Notes under the pieces: model-generated
Database searches by the model: none
What the model saw: only the letters and a program-made list of their open reading frames with translations
Told to the model about the DNA's origin: nothing
Assembly: GCF_002934685.1 (NCBI RefSeq)
Contig: NZ_NKHL01000113.1
Location: 124,001 to 188,000, forward strand
From: Pseudomonas bohemica
Lineage (GTDB): Bacteria > Pseudomonadota > Gammaproteobacteria > Pseudomonadales > Pseudomonadaceae
Direction of reading: 5' to 3'
Length of the DNA stretch: 64,000 bases
Made by a program: the position numbers and the translations under genes
In this document: positions 18,239 through 27,475 of the stretch, one piece after another
Position numbering within the stretch: position 1 is the first letter of the stretch
Layout: every line of letters begins with the position of its first letter

Positions 18239-21200
18239 ATGCACCTGCTGCGTACCCAGCCCGGCGGCTTCGTCCCGGATGACAGCATCGCGGACCTGGG
18301 TCAGACCCCCGCCGAGCTGGTGATTCTGTGCAGCGGTGATTCCCATCTGGCGTTGTTGGCCGAAACCGCGCAGCAATTGCCGGACGATTACCCCAGCCTG
18401 CGCCTGGCCAACCCCATGCAGGTGCAGAACCACGCCTCGGTGGACCTGTACGTCGATGAGGTGCTGCGTCACGCCAAAGTGATCCTCATCTCGCTGCACG
18501 GCGGCATCGGCTACTGGCGCTACGGCGTCGAGCGATTGGTGGAGCTGGCGGCCAAGGGTGTGAAGCTGATACTGGTGCCAGGGGACGACCGCCCAGACCC
18601 GGAACTCAGTGACCTGAGCAGCGAACCCGCAGAAGACCGCGAGCGGCTCTGGCATTACTTGCGTCAGGGCGGCAAGCAAAACGCGCTGCAGCTGTTTAAT
18701 TGTCTGGCTAATCGCTGGCTGGGTCGCGCTTACTCGTGGCAAGAGCCACAGACGCTGCCCCGCGTGGCGATCTACCACCCGCACAAGGCCAGCGCCGTGC
18801 TGGGCGACTGGCAGGCGGACTGGCGAGCCGATCAGCCGGTGGCTGCCGTGCTGTTTTACCGCTCGCACCTGCAGGCGGCCAACACCGGTTTTATCGACGT
18901 GTTCTGCCAGCAACTGCTGGCGCAGGGGTTGAATCCGCTGCCCATCGCTGTTGCGAGCCTCAGGGAACCCGCGTGCCTCAGCGCGGTACAGGACTGGTTG
19001 GACGAAACCGAATGCGAGGTCATCCTCAACACCACCGGTTTTGCCCAATCCAGCCCGGAAGCGCCGCATTTGCGACCTTTTCGTCGCAATATTCCGGTGA
19101 TCCAGGCGATCTGCGCTCAGGACAACGAACCGGCCTGGCAGGCCAGTGAGCAAGGGCTGGGTTCGCGCGATCTGGCAATGCACATCGCACTGCCGGAACT
19201 CGACGGACGCATCATCAGCCGGCCGATCAGTTTCAAGGACCTGGCCTGGTACAGCGAGCGCAGCCAGTCTGACGTGGTCTGTTACCGCGCCCAACCCGAA
19301 CGCATGGATTTCGTGGCTGAACTGGCGCGGCGCTGGGTATTGCTGGCGCGCACGGCCAATGTCGACAAGCGCGTGGCACTGATTCTGGCCAATTATCCGA
19401 CCCGCGATGGCCGCATCGGCAATGGCGTCGGCCTGGATACGCCTGCGGCGGCGCTGAACATTCTCAGGGCCATGCAAGGCGAGGGCTATCCCGTCGAGGG
19501 ATTACCGGAAAATGGCACGGCGCTGATCCACGCGCTGCTTGGCGGCGTAACCAACGACTCGGACAGTCTCGACCAACGTCCGTGCCACCAAAGCATGGCG
19601 ATGAACGATTACCTGGCAGCGTTCCAGGCCCTGCCCGCAGCCAATCGCGCGGCGGTGATTGAGCGCTGGGGTACGCCGCAGCAAGACCCGATGTGCCGCA
19701 ACGGGCGCATGATGATAGCCGGGCTGCGCTTTGGCCTGACTTTCGTCGGCATCCAGCCGGCACGGGGTTACAACGTCGATCACAGCGCGGTCTATCACGA
19801 CCCGGATCTGGTGCCCCCCCACGGCTATCTGGCGTTCTATTTCTGGCTGCGCAGAAGCTACGGCGCCCATGCCGTGATCCACGTCGGCAAGCACGGCAAT
19901 CTGGAGTGGTTGCCGGGCAAGGGTGTAGGGCTGTCCGAAAACTGCTGGCCGGATGCGATTCTGGGCGCGATGCCCAATATCTATCCATTCATCGTCAATG
20001 ATCCGGGCGAGGGCGCGCAGGCCAAGCGACGCACCCAGGCAGTCATCATCGATCACCTGATGCCACCGCTGACGCGGGCGGAAACCTACGGACCGCTGCG
20101 TAACCTGGAGCTATTGGCCGACGAGTATTACGAGGCGCAGTTGCTCGACCCTCGGCGCGCACGGGAGCTGCAAAAGGACATCCTCAAGCTGGTTCGCGAA
20201 ACCCATATTGATCGTGAGTTGGCCCTGGACGAACATCTGGACAGCGATGCCGATGCCGCAATCTGGCTGCCGCGACTGGACACTTATCTGTGTGACTTGA
20301 AGGAATCGCAAATCCGCGACGGCCTGCATGTGTTCGGTGAGTCGCCGAGCGGGCGGTTGCGAATCGATACCTTGCTGGCGATTCTGCGAGTGCCGCGAGG
20401 TGACGGGCGGGGCGCGAATGCCAGCCTGGTGCGGGCCTTGAGTAGCGCGATGGGCCTGACGTTCGACCCGCTGGATTGCGATTTGGGTCAACCGTGGTCG
20501 GGAGTCAAACCTCGGGCGTTACTTGAAGTCAGTGCCGAACCCTGGCGTACGGTTGGCGATACCCGCGAGCGTCTCGAACTGTACGCGGGATATGTTATTG
20601 AACGGATTGTCGGTACTGGTGATATTGAAAATACTTTTGAAAACAAAGAGTTGAATCTCGTTATTAACGCGATAAAGGAAGTCGTGGTGCCACGCCTGGA
20701 CGGCTGCGGTCCCGCCGAAATCCACGGTCTGCTGGACGCGCTGAACGGACGTTTTGTCCCGGCCGGACCCAGCGGCGCACCCAGTCGCGGACGGCTGGAT
20801 GTGCTGCCGACCGGGCGCAATTTCTTCTCGGTGGATGTGCGCAATCTGCCAACCATGACCGCCTGGCGTATCGGTTTTCAGTCAGCAAATTTATTGCTGG
20901 AGAGGCACTTACAAGACAATGGTGACTATCTACGTCAACTGGGCTTGTCGGTGTGGGGGACGGCGACGATGCGCACCGGCGGTGACGATATCGCTCAGGC
21001 CATGGCGCTGATGGGCGTGCGCCCGGTATGGGCCACGGGCAGTCAGCGGGTCGACGACTTCGAGATCCTGCCACTGAGTCTGCTGGACCGTCCTCGGGTC
21101 GATGTAACACTGCGGGTCTCCGGGTTTTTCCGTGATGCCTTCGCTAATCTGATTCGTCTGTTCGATGCGGCGATTCAGGCGGTCGCAGCACTGGACGAAC

Positions 21201-22003
21201 CTGACGACATGAACCCGCTGGCATCGCGCGTGCGTCAGGAGCGTGCCGAGCTGGAAAGAGAAGGGTTGAGCGCGGAGCAGGCGGCGAAGCAGGCCGGTTG
21301 GCGAATTTTCGGTGCCAAGCCGGGTGCCTATGGCGCGGGGGTGCAGAACGCGATCGAGGGTCGACTGTGGCAGAGCCGCGCCGATCTGGCCGAGGCCTAC
21401 CTGAACTGGGGCGGTTACGCCTATGGGGCGGCGGATGAAGGCACGCCGGCGCGGCAGGATTTCGCCAGGCGCCTGAGCCAGGTGCAGGCTGTGGTGCAGA
21501 ATCAGGACAACCGCGAGCACGACCTGCTCGATTCCAACGACTATTACCAGTTTCAGGGCGGCATGCTGGCTGCGGTGGAAAGCCTTGGCGGCGAGAAAGT
21601 CTCGAGCTACCACGGTGATCACAGCCAGCCCGACCTGCCGAAAATTCGCAGCCTCAAGGAAGAACTGAACCGAGTCGTGCGCTCGCGGGCGGCCAATCCA
21701 AAATGGATCGAGGGAGTCAAGCGACACGGCTATAAAGGCGCTTTCGAAATGGCGGCGACCGTGGATTTGCTCTTCGCCTTCGACGCCACCACCGAGTTGA
21801 TCGACGATCATCAATACGCGTTGCTCGCCGACGCCTACCTGCTCGATCCATCGACCCGTGCGTTCATTCAGCAGCACAATCCGGATGCCCTGCGAGACAT
21901 GACCGAACGCATGCTGGAGGCGCAGCAGCGCGGGTTGTGGGAGGACCCGGGGGAGTATCGCGAGGCGTTGGAGAACCTTTTGCTCGATATAGAAGAAACA
22001 TAA
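18239..22003 (+). CDS. cobN: Cobaltochelatase large subunit CobN
   Basis: The 1254-residue subunit matches CobN/ChlH-type chelatases: MHLLRTQPGGF at the N-terminus, LISLHGGIGYWRYG, the core HVGKHGNLEWLPGKGVGLSE and INAIKEVVVPRLDGCGPAE. It binds hydrogenobyrinic acid diamide and inserts cobalt with an AAA+/VWA partner complex. It immediately follows cobW and is followed by chlD, which supplies the ATPase components. There is no cobS/cobT pair here, which fits use of the ChlID-like partners. Confidence 0.96.
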   Translation: MHLLRTQPGGFVPDDSIADLGQTPAELVILCSGDSHLALLAETAQQLPDDYPSLRLANPMQVQNHASVDLYVDEVLRHAKVILISLHGGIGYWRYGVERLVELAAKGVKLILVPGDDRPDPELSDLSSEPAEDRERLWHYLRQGGKQNALQLFNCLANRWLGRAYSWQEPQTLPRVAIYHPHKASAVLGDWQADWRADQPVAAVLFYRSHLQAANTGFIDVFCQQLLAQGLNPLPIAVASLREPACLSAVQDWLDETECEVILNTTGFAQSSPEAPHLRPFRRNIPVIQAICAQDNEPAWQASEQGLGSRDLAMHIALPELDGRIISRPISFKDLAWYSERSQSDVVCYRAQPERMDFVAELARRWVLLARTANVDKRVALILANYPTRDGRIGNGVGLDTPAAALNILRAMQGEGYPVEGLPENGTALIHALLGGVTNDSDSLDQRPCHQSMAMNDYLAAFQALPAANRAAVIERWGTPQQDPMCRNGRMMIAGLRFGLTFVGIQPARGYNVDHSAVYHDPDLVPPHGYLAFYFWLRRSYGAHAVIHVGKHGNLEWLPGKGVGLSENCWPDAILGAMPNIYPFIVNDPGEGAQAKRRTQAVIIDHLMPPLTRAETYGPLRNLELLADEYYEAQLLDPRRARELQKDILKLVRETHIDRELALDEHLDSDADAAIWLPRLDTYLCDLKESQIRDGLHVFGESPSGRLRIDTLLAILRVPRGDGRGANASLVRALSSAMGLTFDPLDCDLGQPWSGVKPRALLEVSAEPWRTVGDTRERLELYAGYVIERIVGTGDIENTFENKELNLVINAIKEVVVPRLDGCGPAEIHGLLDALNGRFVPAGPSGAPSRGRLDVLPTGRNFFSVDVRNLPTMTAWRIGFQSANLLLERHLQDNGDYLRQLGLSVWGTATMRTGGDDIAQAMALMGVRPVWATGSQRVDDFEILPLSLLDRPRVDVTLRVSGFFRDAFANLIRLFDAAIQAVAALDEPDDMNPLASRVRQERAELEREGLSAEQAAKQAGWRIFGAKPGAYGAGVQNAIEGRLWQSRADLAEAYLNWGGYAYGAADEGTPARQDFARRLSQVQAVVQNQDNREHDLLDSNDYYQFQGGMLAAVESLGGEKVSSYHGDHSQPDLPKIRSLKEELNRVVRSRAANPKWIEGVKRHGYKGAFEMAATVDLLFAFDATTELIDDHQYALLADAYLLDPSTRAFIQQHNPDALRDMTERMLEAQQRGLWEDPGEYREALENLLLDIEET

Positions 22004-22105
22004 GATCCGCCACTGTCGCTTTTGATTCTGGCTGGACTCCTACGCCCTCCGGGCAGAAGCAGACTGTGTGAACCTTAATAGTTGATGCATGAACAGAGCC
22101 CAACC

Positions 22106-23808
22106 ATGACCGACATCCCCCATTTCCCCCTGGCCGCCGTGGTCGGCGCCGATGAGTTGAAGCTGGCGCTGTGCCTGACCGCCATCGACCCGAAGATCGG
22201 CGGTGTGCTGATCGAGGGCCCGCGTGGCATGGCCAAGTCGACCCTGGCACGGGGCCTGGCCGATCTGCTGGCCAGCGGGCAGTTCGTCACCTTGCCGCTC
22301 GGTGCCACCGAAGAACGATTGGTCGGTACCCTGGATCTGGATGCGGCGCTGGGCGAGGGCCGGGCGAGTTTTTCGCCAGGGGTGCTGGCCAAGGCCGATG
22401 GCGGCGTCCTGTATGTCGATGAGGTCAACCTGTTGCCTGATCATCTGGTCGATCTGCTGCTGGATGTGGCCGCCAGCGGGGTCAACTTGGTGGAGCGCGA
22501 CGGCATATCCCATCACCACCCGGCGCGCTTCGTGCTAATCGGCACCATGAACCCGGAAGAAGGTGAGCTGCGTCCGCAATTGCTCGACCGATTCGGCCTC
22601 AATGTGGCGCTGAATGGCCACACCCTGCCCGAGCAAAGAGGACAGATCATTCGTCGGCGGCTGGATTTCGATTCCGCGCCTGACGCCTTCTGCCAGCATT
22701 GGGCCAGCGAACAGCAAGCGCTGAAGGCCCGCTGCGTGGCTGCCCGCGGTTTGCTGGCGAACATCGAACTGGACGACATCAGCCTGGCGACCGTCACCGA
22801 GCGCTGCTACGCCGCGGGCGTCGATGGTCTGCGGGCGGACCTGGTCTGGCTGCGCGCGGCGCGGGCTCATGCCGCCTGGCGTGGGGTGTCGGCGATTGCC
22901 CTTGAGGATATCGATGCAGTGGCCGAGTTCGCGCTGCGACACCGTCGCCGGGACGCTCAAGCGCCCCAGCAACAGCCCCAGCCACAATCACAGCTCAACT
23001 CTGACAATCCTGCGCAATCACCGCGCACACCGTCTGAGCAAGATGAAGGCCATTGGGGCGAAATGCCCGCGCCAGCGGTTGCCACTGGTGCGCGTCGAGA
23101 AGTGCCCAGCTGGCCAAAAAAGCCCTAGGCATCCGCCCTCGCCAAAAGACGGGGGCGGATGCCAGCCCCCGGCCAGGCAGTCTCGACGGAGGCAAAAGCG
23201 GTGCGGCCCGGTCGGGTGCCGATGGCGCCGTCGCCTGGTTGCCGACCCTGCTGCGCGGGCGGCCGCAGCGCCGTGCCGATCTCGTGCGTCAACCGCGAAC
23301 CCGGCGTGAACAGATGTTGTGGCTGGTGATCGTCGACGCCTCGGCCTCGACCCGACGCAACCAGGCCTTGAGTCAGGCCAAGGGGCTGCTGGCCCAGTTG
23401 TTCGACGACGCTTACCGGCAACGGGCACGGCTGGCACTGCTCACCGCCAGCGGCGGCGCCCCGCGCTGGCAGCATCACGGGCTCAAGGCAGGATCAGCGT
23501 TGCAGCGGTGGCTGGAGACGTTGGGCGCAGGAGGCGGTACACCGTTGTTCGAGGCCATCGATCAGGCGAATCAATGGCTGAGCAGACGCCGAAAACGTTA
23601 TCCGGCCGAGGCGCACCGGGTGCTGATTCTCACCGACGGCCGCGTCAAGGAATGCGCCGGCCTCAAAGCCCTGGATTACCCGAGCCTGTTGCTCGACATC
23701 GAACGAGGGCCGATCCGGCTGGGCAGGGCAGTCGATCTGGCGCGCCAACTGGGTGCCGCGTATCGGCATATCGACGAGACGACGGGCGACCCAGGTTCTT
23801 CTCTCTAA
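22106..23808 (+). CDS. chlD: Cobalt chelatase AAA+/VWA subunit ChlD, made through -1 frameshift
   Basis: The first frame (22106-23128) encodes a 340-residue ChlI-like AAA+ ATPase with Walker A GPRGMAKST (residues 38-46) and Walker B VLYVDEVN. It stops at TAG 23126-23128. The -1 frame continues to 23808 and encodes a VWA domain with the MIDAS motif DASAS (Asp411 of the fusion) and LTDGR. The VWA frame has only a weak TTG start of its own. At 23114-23122 the zero frame reads CCA AAA AAG, the A AAA AAG slippery heptamer of dnaX, followed after 5 bases by a strong stem-loop. Slippage gives a 567-residue ChlID protein; no slippage gives a CobS/ChlI-like subunit. The two would assemble with CobN. 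Confidence 0.85.
23116..23163 (+). promoter_or_regulatory. Programmed -1 ribosomal frameshift signal in chlD
   Basis: The heptamer A AAA AAG (23116-23122) is in the zero frame. The stimulatory hairpin starts at 23128: GGCATCCGCCC pairs perfectly over 11 bp with GGGCGGATGCC ending at 23163, with a 14-base loop. The zero-frame TAG sits at 23126-23128, at the foot of the stem. A frameshift signal of this type is known from dnaX and from chlD-type chelatase genes. Confidence 0.85.
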
Positions 23809-23828
23809 AGAAGGCAACGCCAAACAAC

Positions 23829-23896
23829 CTGTAGCAGTCCGACTTGCCGGCGGTAATGAACTCGTCAACGTCTGCGCGGGCGAGCCTTGCTGCAAC
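23829..23896. repeat. REP-like element between chlD and DUF1652 gene
   Basis: TGTAGCAGTCCGACTTGCCG and the facing GGCGAGCCTTGCTGCAACAA are imperfect arms of the family seen at 11.75 kb. Confidence 0.65.
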
Positions 23897-23916
23897 AACC
23901 TTTCATCAGCAGACAA

Positions 23917-24183
23917 TCAGGCAGGCATGGTCCAGGGTTCGAGGCTGTAGCCCTCGTCGCTGATTTCAGCGCGGGCCTGTTCCAGAAACCGGGCCAACTG
24001 TTTTGGATCGGAGTAGGCGCTGCTTGGGATCTGTTTGCGACCGATACGGGTGCTGGTGCGATCGACGACGGTCAGGCTCAGTTCGCCGTTACCGTCCTGC
24101 GGAGCCCAGGCAACGCAGCGGAACGGTTCGAAAGCGTGACCGGCAATCAGCAAAGCATCGTTAAAGCGCAAAGGGGCGTTCAT
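23917..24183 (-). CDS. DUF1652 family protein
   Basis: This 88-residue protein (MNAPLRFNDALLIAGHAFEP... LEQARAEISDEGYSLEPWT) has the layout of DUF1652, a small family largely confined to Pseudomonas. No catalytic motif is seen and the function is unknown. It is divergent from the regulator gene at 24574 across an AT-rich 390-bp region and ends facing chlD. Confidence 0.85.
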   Translation of the reverse strand: MNAPLRFNDALLIAGHAFEPFRCVAWAPQDGNGELSLTVVDRTSTRIGRKQIPSSAYSDPKQLARFLEQARAEISDEGYSLEPWTMPA

Positions 24184-24573
24184 GCAAAGTCCTCAAATGC
24201 CCGTATCAATTCAATTACCGCCGGCGGGCGTCCCGAGCGGTTGCTACTTGTACTGATGACCGGCACGGGGGTGTAAGTCACAGGATATTTCGTTTTTTTC
24301 AAAATTATTTGATCGGCGCGATCATTTTCTTTCGGATGGTAAGCCGGGATTTTTGTGGCTAAACGGGTGTTACAGGCCTGATTCGGTCGTTTGATTACTC
24401 ATTTAGTGCTTTTTCGGCTTCGTTAAGCACGTTTTGATCTGAGGCTTATATTTAAACAATCCAAGCGAGTGTCAAAAATTTGCTAATGTATTCGCTACGG
24501 TCGCCAAGACACTGTTTCTAAAAATGTTTTTGATCTGAAATATTATTTGAATCCTGGCGCCAAGGAATTTCTC
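24184..24573. promoter_or_regulatory. AT-rich divergent control region
   Basis: This 390-bp gap is clearly lower in GC than the genes around it (T-runs such as TTCGTTTTTTTCAAAATTATTT near 24287). It must hold the promoters of the DUF1652 gene and the regulator. I found no convincing sigma-54 -24/-12 element. The base composition would suit binding by an H-NS/MvaT-type protein. Confidence 0.5.
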
Positions 24574-25893
24574 ATGCATGAACTGGCATCGATCCGCCGC
24601 CTGTTAATTGTCGAACCCTGCGAAGAGTGTCTGCGTCTGATTCCCGGCCTGCGCATCGCCGGCTGGGAAGTGGACAGCTGTACGCTGGAATCCGCCGCTT
24701 CCCGGTCCTGTGACGTGGGGCTGATCCGTCTGATGCCGCAACACCTGGAACAGCCTCAGGTCATCAGGGACCTGATCAGCCGCAGCCACACAGAATGGAT
24801 AGCCGTGCTGACCGCCGATGACCTGCGCCGCGAACTGATCGGCGATTTCGTCTGTGAATGGTTTTTCGACTTCCATACCTTGCCCTTCGATGTCGCCCGG
24901 GTTCAGGTGACCCTCGGGCGGGCTTACGGAATGGCACGCTTGCGTGCTCAGGGTGCCCGATACGGCAGCGGCCCAGAGCATGAGATGCTCGGGGAGAGCA
25001 GGCCAATCCGGGAGCTTCGCCGCTTGCTGACCAAATTGGCGCCGACCGAATCGCCGGTGCTGATCCGGGGCGAAACCGGCACCGGCAAGGAGCTGGTGGC
25101 GCGCACGCTGCACATGCAATCGCAGCGACGTCTGCAACCGTTCGTGTCGATCAACTGCGGCGCTATCGCCGAGAACCAGTTGCAGGCCGAGCTCTTCGGT
25201 CATGAGATCGAGGGCGCCAACGGCGGCCTGCAACGTAAGCCGGGGCGGATCGAAGCGGCCAATGGCGGCACGCTTTTCCTCGACGAAATCGGCGATCTGC
25301 CGCTGGACGTGCAGGCCAATTTGCTGCGTTTTCTTCAGGACCGGCATGTCGATACCGGCGTGGAGCGTATCGCCGTGGATGTGCGCATTCTCGCCGCGAC
25401 CCACGTCGACCTTGAGGCGGCGATTCGCAAGAAGCGTTTCCGCGAAGACCTCTATTACCGGCTCAACGTGCTGCAAGTGGGCACCGCGCCCCTGCGTGAG
25501 CGGCATGGCGACCTGGCATTGCTCGCCAACCATTTCGCGCATTTCTACAGCCAGGAAACCGGCCGCCGGCCGCGTAACTTCAGTCAGGATGCGCTGGTCG
25601 CCATGGGCAAGCACGACTGGCCGGGCAATGTGCGTGAGCTGGAAAACCGCGTGCGTCGCGGCCTTGTGCTGGCCGAAGGGCGGCAGATCGAAGCGTTCGA
25701 CCTGGGATTGCTGGGCGAAGAGGAAATCAGTTCCAGCATGGGCACGCTGGATGAGTACAAATCCCGGGCGGAGCGCCAGGCGTTGTGCGACGTCCTCACT
25801 CGTCACAGCGACAACCTCAGCGTCGCCGCCAAGGTGCTGGGCATTTCACGGCCGACGTTTTATCGGTTGTTGCATAAACATCAGATTCGTTGA
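24574..25893 (+). CDS. Enhancer-binding-type regulator lacking the GAFTGA loop
   Basis: The 439-residue protein has an atypical receiver-like N-terminal domain (residues 1-125, resembling VpsR-type domains), an AAA+ domain with Walker A GETGTGKE (166-173) and Walker B GTLFLDEIGD, and a C-terminal Fis-type helix-turn-helix (NLSVAAKVLGISRPTFYRLL). The GAFTGA loop that contacts sigma-54 should lie at about residues 212-218, but reads IEGANGG. Such proteins often act with sigma-70 or by another route. The ATG at 24574 has AAGGAA upstream; a TTG 27 bases earlier is less likely. It is not HrpR/HrpS, which are shorter and lack an N-terminal domain. Confidence 0.85.
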   Translation: MHELASIRRLLIVEPCEECLRLIPGLRIAGWEVDSCTLESAASRSCDVGLIRLMPQHLEQPQVIRDLISRSHTEWIAVLTADDLRRELIGDFVCEWFFDFHTLPFDVARVQVTLGRAYGMARLRAQGARYGSGPEHEMLGESRPIRELRRLLTKLAPTESPVLIRGETGTGKELVARTLHMQSQRRLQPFVSINCGAIAENQLQAELFGHEIEGANGGLQRKPGRIEAANGGTLFLDEIGDLPLDVQANLLRFLQDRHVDTGVERIAVDVRILAATHVDLEAAIRKKRFREDLYYRLNVLQVGTAPLRERHGDLALLANHFAHFYSQETGRRPRNFSQDALVAMGKHDWPGNVRELENRVRRGLVLAEGRQIEAFDLGLLGEEEISSSMGTLDEYKSRAERQALCDVLTRHSDNLSVAAKVLGISRPTFYRLLHKHQIR

Positions 25894-25920
25894 GCTGCCG
25901 ATCAGGCGTTTTGCATAACC

Positions 25921-26020
25921 TGTGTGAGAGTGAGCTTGCTCGGGGTCGCCATCGGAATAGGCCAATGCATCCACAGTATTTTCATGGCTGACCCGCCGTA
26001 TTGTGAGCAGGCTCAACCCC
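25921..26020. repeat. REP-like repeat downstream of regulator
   Basis: GTGTGAGAGTGAGCTTGCTC and the facing TATTGTGAGCAGGCTCAACC are degenerate arms of the 'gtgagcttgctc' family. Confidence 0.6.
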
Positions 26021-26049
26021 ACAGACCCTGCGTGCGCCCTCGGTCTGTG

Positions 26050-26574
26050 TCACCAGCGCAACAACCGCTCTACTGCCTCAAACGCCTTTTCCCTGCGGTA
26101 GCTCCAAGTGCCTTCGATGACTTCATAACGCTGCCCATGCTCATCGAGCCACTGTTTGCTGGCGTCGAAGAATGCCTGACGTTCAGCCAGCAACGGTTGG
26201 CAGCGCTGGCCGTCGCCCACCCACTCGACGCCTTCGGGGGAGAGTAACAAGTGCAGGTCGTAATGCCGGGCCAGCAATTGCTGGTCAAGCCACGGCGGGC
26301 AGTCACCGAACAGGGTGCGGCTCCACAGAATGTTGCTTAGCAGATCAGTGTCGAGGATCAGCAGCTCGGGCTTTCGGATGCGGGCGGCGTCCTCCCAGGC
26401 CAGTTGGCCCTGCGCGATCACCGGGATGTCGGCGTAGCAGGTGTCCCGCTGTGCCTGATCGATGAAAAGACGCACGTACTCACCGACCAACTCGCCACCG
26501 AAACGCTGCTGAATATGCCCGGCGAGCCAGCTCTTGCCGCTGGATTCGGGGCCCGCCAGTACCAAGACTTTCAT
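26050..26574 (-). CDS. NadR-like ATPase/ribosylnicotinamide kinase-type protein
   Basis: The 174-residue P-loop protein has Walker A AGPESSGKSWLA (residues 6-17) and a LILDTDLL segment, as in the kinase domain of NadR. It lacks the HTH and NMN adenylyltransferase parts, so it is a stand-alone kinase. It lies 7 bases behind pnuC, which imports nicotinamide riboside, so phosphorylation of that substrate to NMN is the likely role. The start MKVLVLAGPE at 26574 fits the operon spacing. The kinase role is an inference from fold and context. Confidence 0.85.
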   Translation of the reverse strand: MKVLVLAGPESSGKSWLAGHIQQRFGGELVGEYVRLFIDQAQRDTCYADIPVIAQGQLAWEDAARIRKPELLILDTDLLSNILWSRTLFGDCPPWLDQQLLARHYDLHLLLSPEGVEWVGDGQRCQPLLAERQAFFDASKQWLDEHGQRYEVIEGTWSYRREKAFEAVERLLRW

Positions 26575-26581
26575 CGCAGGT

Positions 26582-27145
26582 TCAACGCGCGAGCGCAGGG
26601 TCGGCACGCCAGTCGCGCCACCCTTGCGCGGCCAGCAACGTAAAAAGGACGTACAGGGCTGCGGTCAAGTACAGCTCTTTATAAAGGAACAACCCGACGA
26701 AAATGACATCCAGCACGATCCACAGCGGCCAGCACTGCACGCGCTTCTGGGCCATCCACACTTGCGCCACCAGGCTGAAACCGGTCAGCGCCGCATCGAG
26801 CCAGGGTTGCGCCGCGTCAGTGAAGTGCGCCATGGCTGCACCGAGCGCCACACTAACCACCGCGCCGATGGCCAGGCTCAGCGTGAGAGCGCCGCCACCC
26901 AGAGATGTCACCTTGCGCCCGTCAATGGCGTTCCCGCGACGTGTCCACTGCCACCAGCCATACAATTGCAACGCGGCATAGACAACCTGCAGCAGCATGT
27001 CCGAGTAGAGTTTCACGTCGAAGAAGATCCAGGTATAGAGCAACACCATTACCAATCCGATCGGCCAGCCCCACGGGTTTTGTTTGACTGTCAGCCAGAC
27101 GGCAATGACACCGAGTGCAGCGGCGAACAGTTCAAGCCCGGACAT
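26582..27145 (-). CDS. pnuC: Nicotinamide riboside transporter PnuC
   Basis: The 187-residue membrane protein has seven or so hydrophobic helices and the PnuC signatures: VWLTVKQNPWGWPIGLV at the N-terminus, YSDMLLQVVYAALQLYGWWQW in the middle and QCWPLWIVLDVIFVGLF towards the end. PnuC moves nicotinamide riboside by facilitated diffusion and depends on intracellular phosphorylation to trap it, which the following NadR-like gene can provide. The start MSGLELFAA at 27145 has a CGAAGGA-rich leader. I saw no riboswitch in the leader. Confidence 0.93.
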   Translation of the reverse strand: MSGLELFAAALGVIAVWLTVKQNPWGWPIGLVMVLLYTWIFFDVKLYSDMLLQVVYAALQLYGWWQWTRRGNAIDGRKVTSLGGGALTLSLAIGAVVSVALGAAMAHFTDAAQPWLDAALTGFSLVAQVWMAQKRVQCWPLWIVLDVIFVGLFLYKELYLTAALYVLFTLLAAQGWRDWRADPALAR

Positions 27146-27475
27146 GGAGACTCCTGCGAAGGATGGAAGGAAAAAAAGGCCTGCGATTGTATGCCGTTTA
27201 CGGGCAGTTGTGGCAGGCAGATTCGAGGGAGGCGAAGACCTGCCGGCGATAGGTAAAACCTTGTTTTTCTGCCAACTCACGTCAAAGGTTGCACGCCAAT
27301 ATCCATGCTAGAGCGTTCGCCGTGAAGGTCTGTTAGCATCGCGGCGCTCGCGTGCTTGAGCCTGCAGTCTTGACTGTTCATGCGGTTTTTACATCCGACC
27401 GTTTATCGTGCGCCGAACAGTGCTCAAAACATATCAAGAGGGCTTGCCATGAGTAGGCCCCACTTTGGGGGAATG
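27146..27475. promoter_or_regulatory. Divergent promoter region pnuC/uppP
   Basis: This 330-bp gap carries the leaders of pnuC and uppP. An open frame runs into uppP from 27380 but lacks homology-like sequence before the ATG. No defined operator or RNA element was recognised. Confidence 0.45.

Noticed and set aside
23053..23808. A free-standing VWA protein gene after an ordinary chlI gene
   Set aside because: The only start in that frame near the junction is a weak TTG, whereas a dnaX-type slippery site and stem-loop join the two frames. I merged them as one frameshifted gene.
24574..25893. Candidate HrpR/HrpS regulator of the hrp operons
   Set aside because: HrpR/HrpS are about 300 residues and lack an N-terminal regulatory domain; this protein is 439 residues with a receiver-like domain, and it is 30 kb away.
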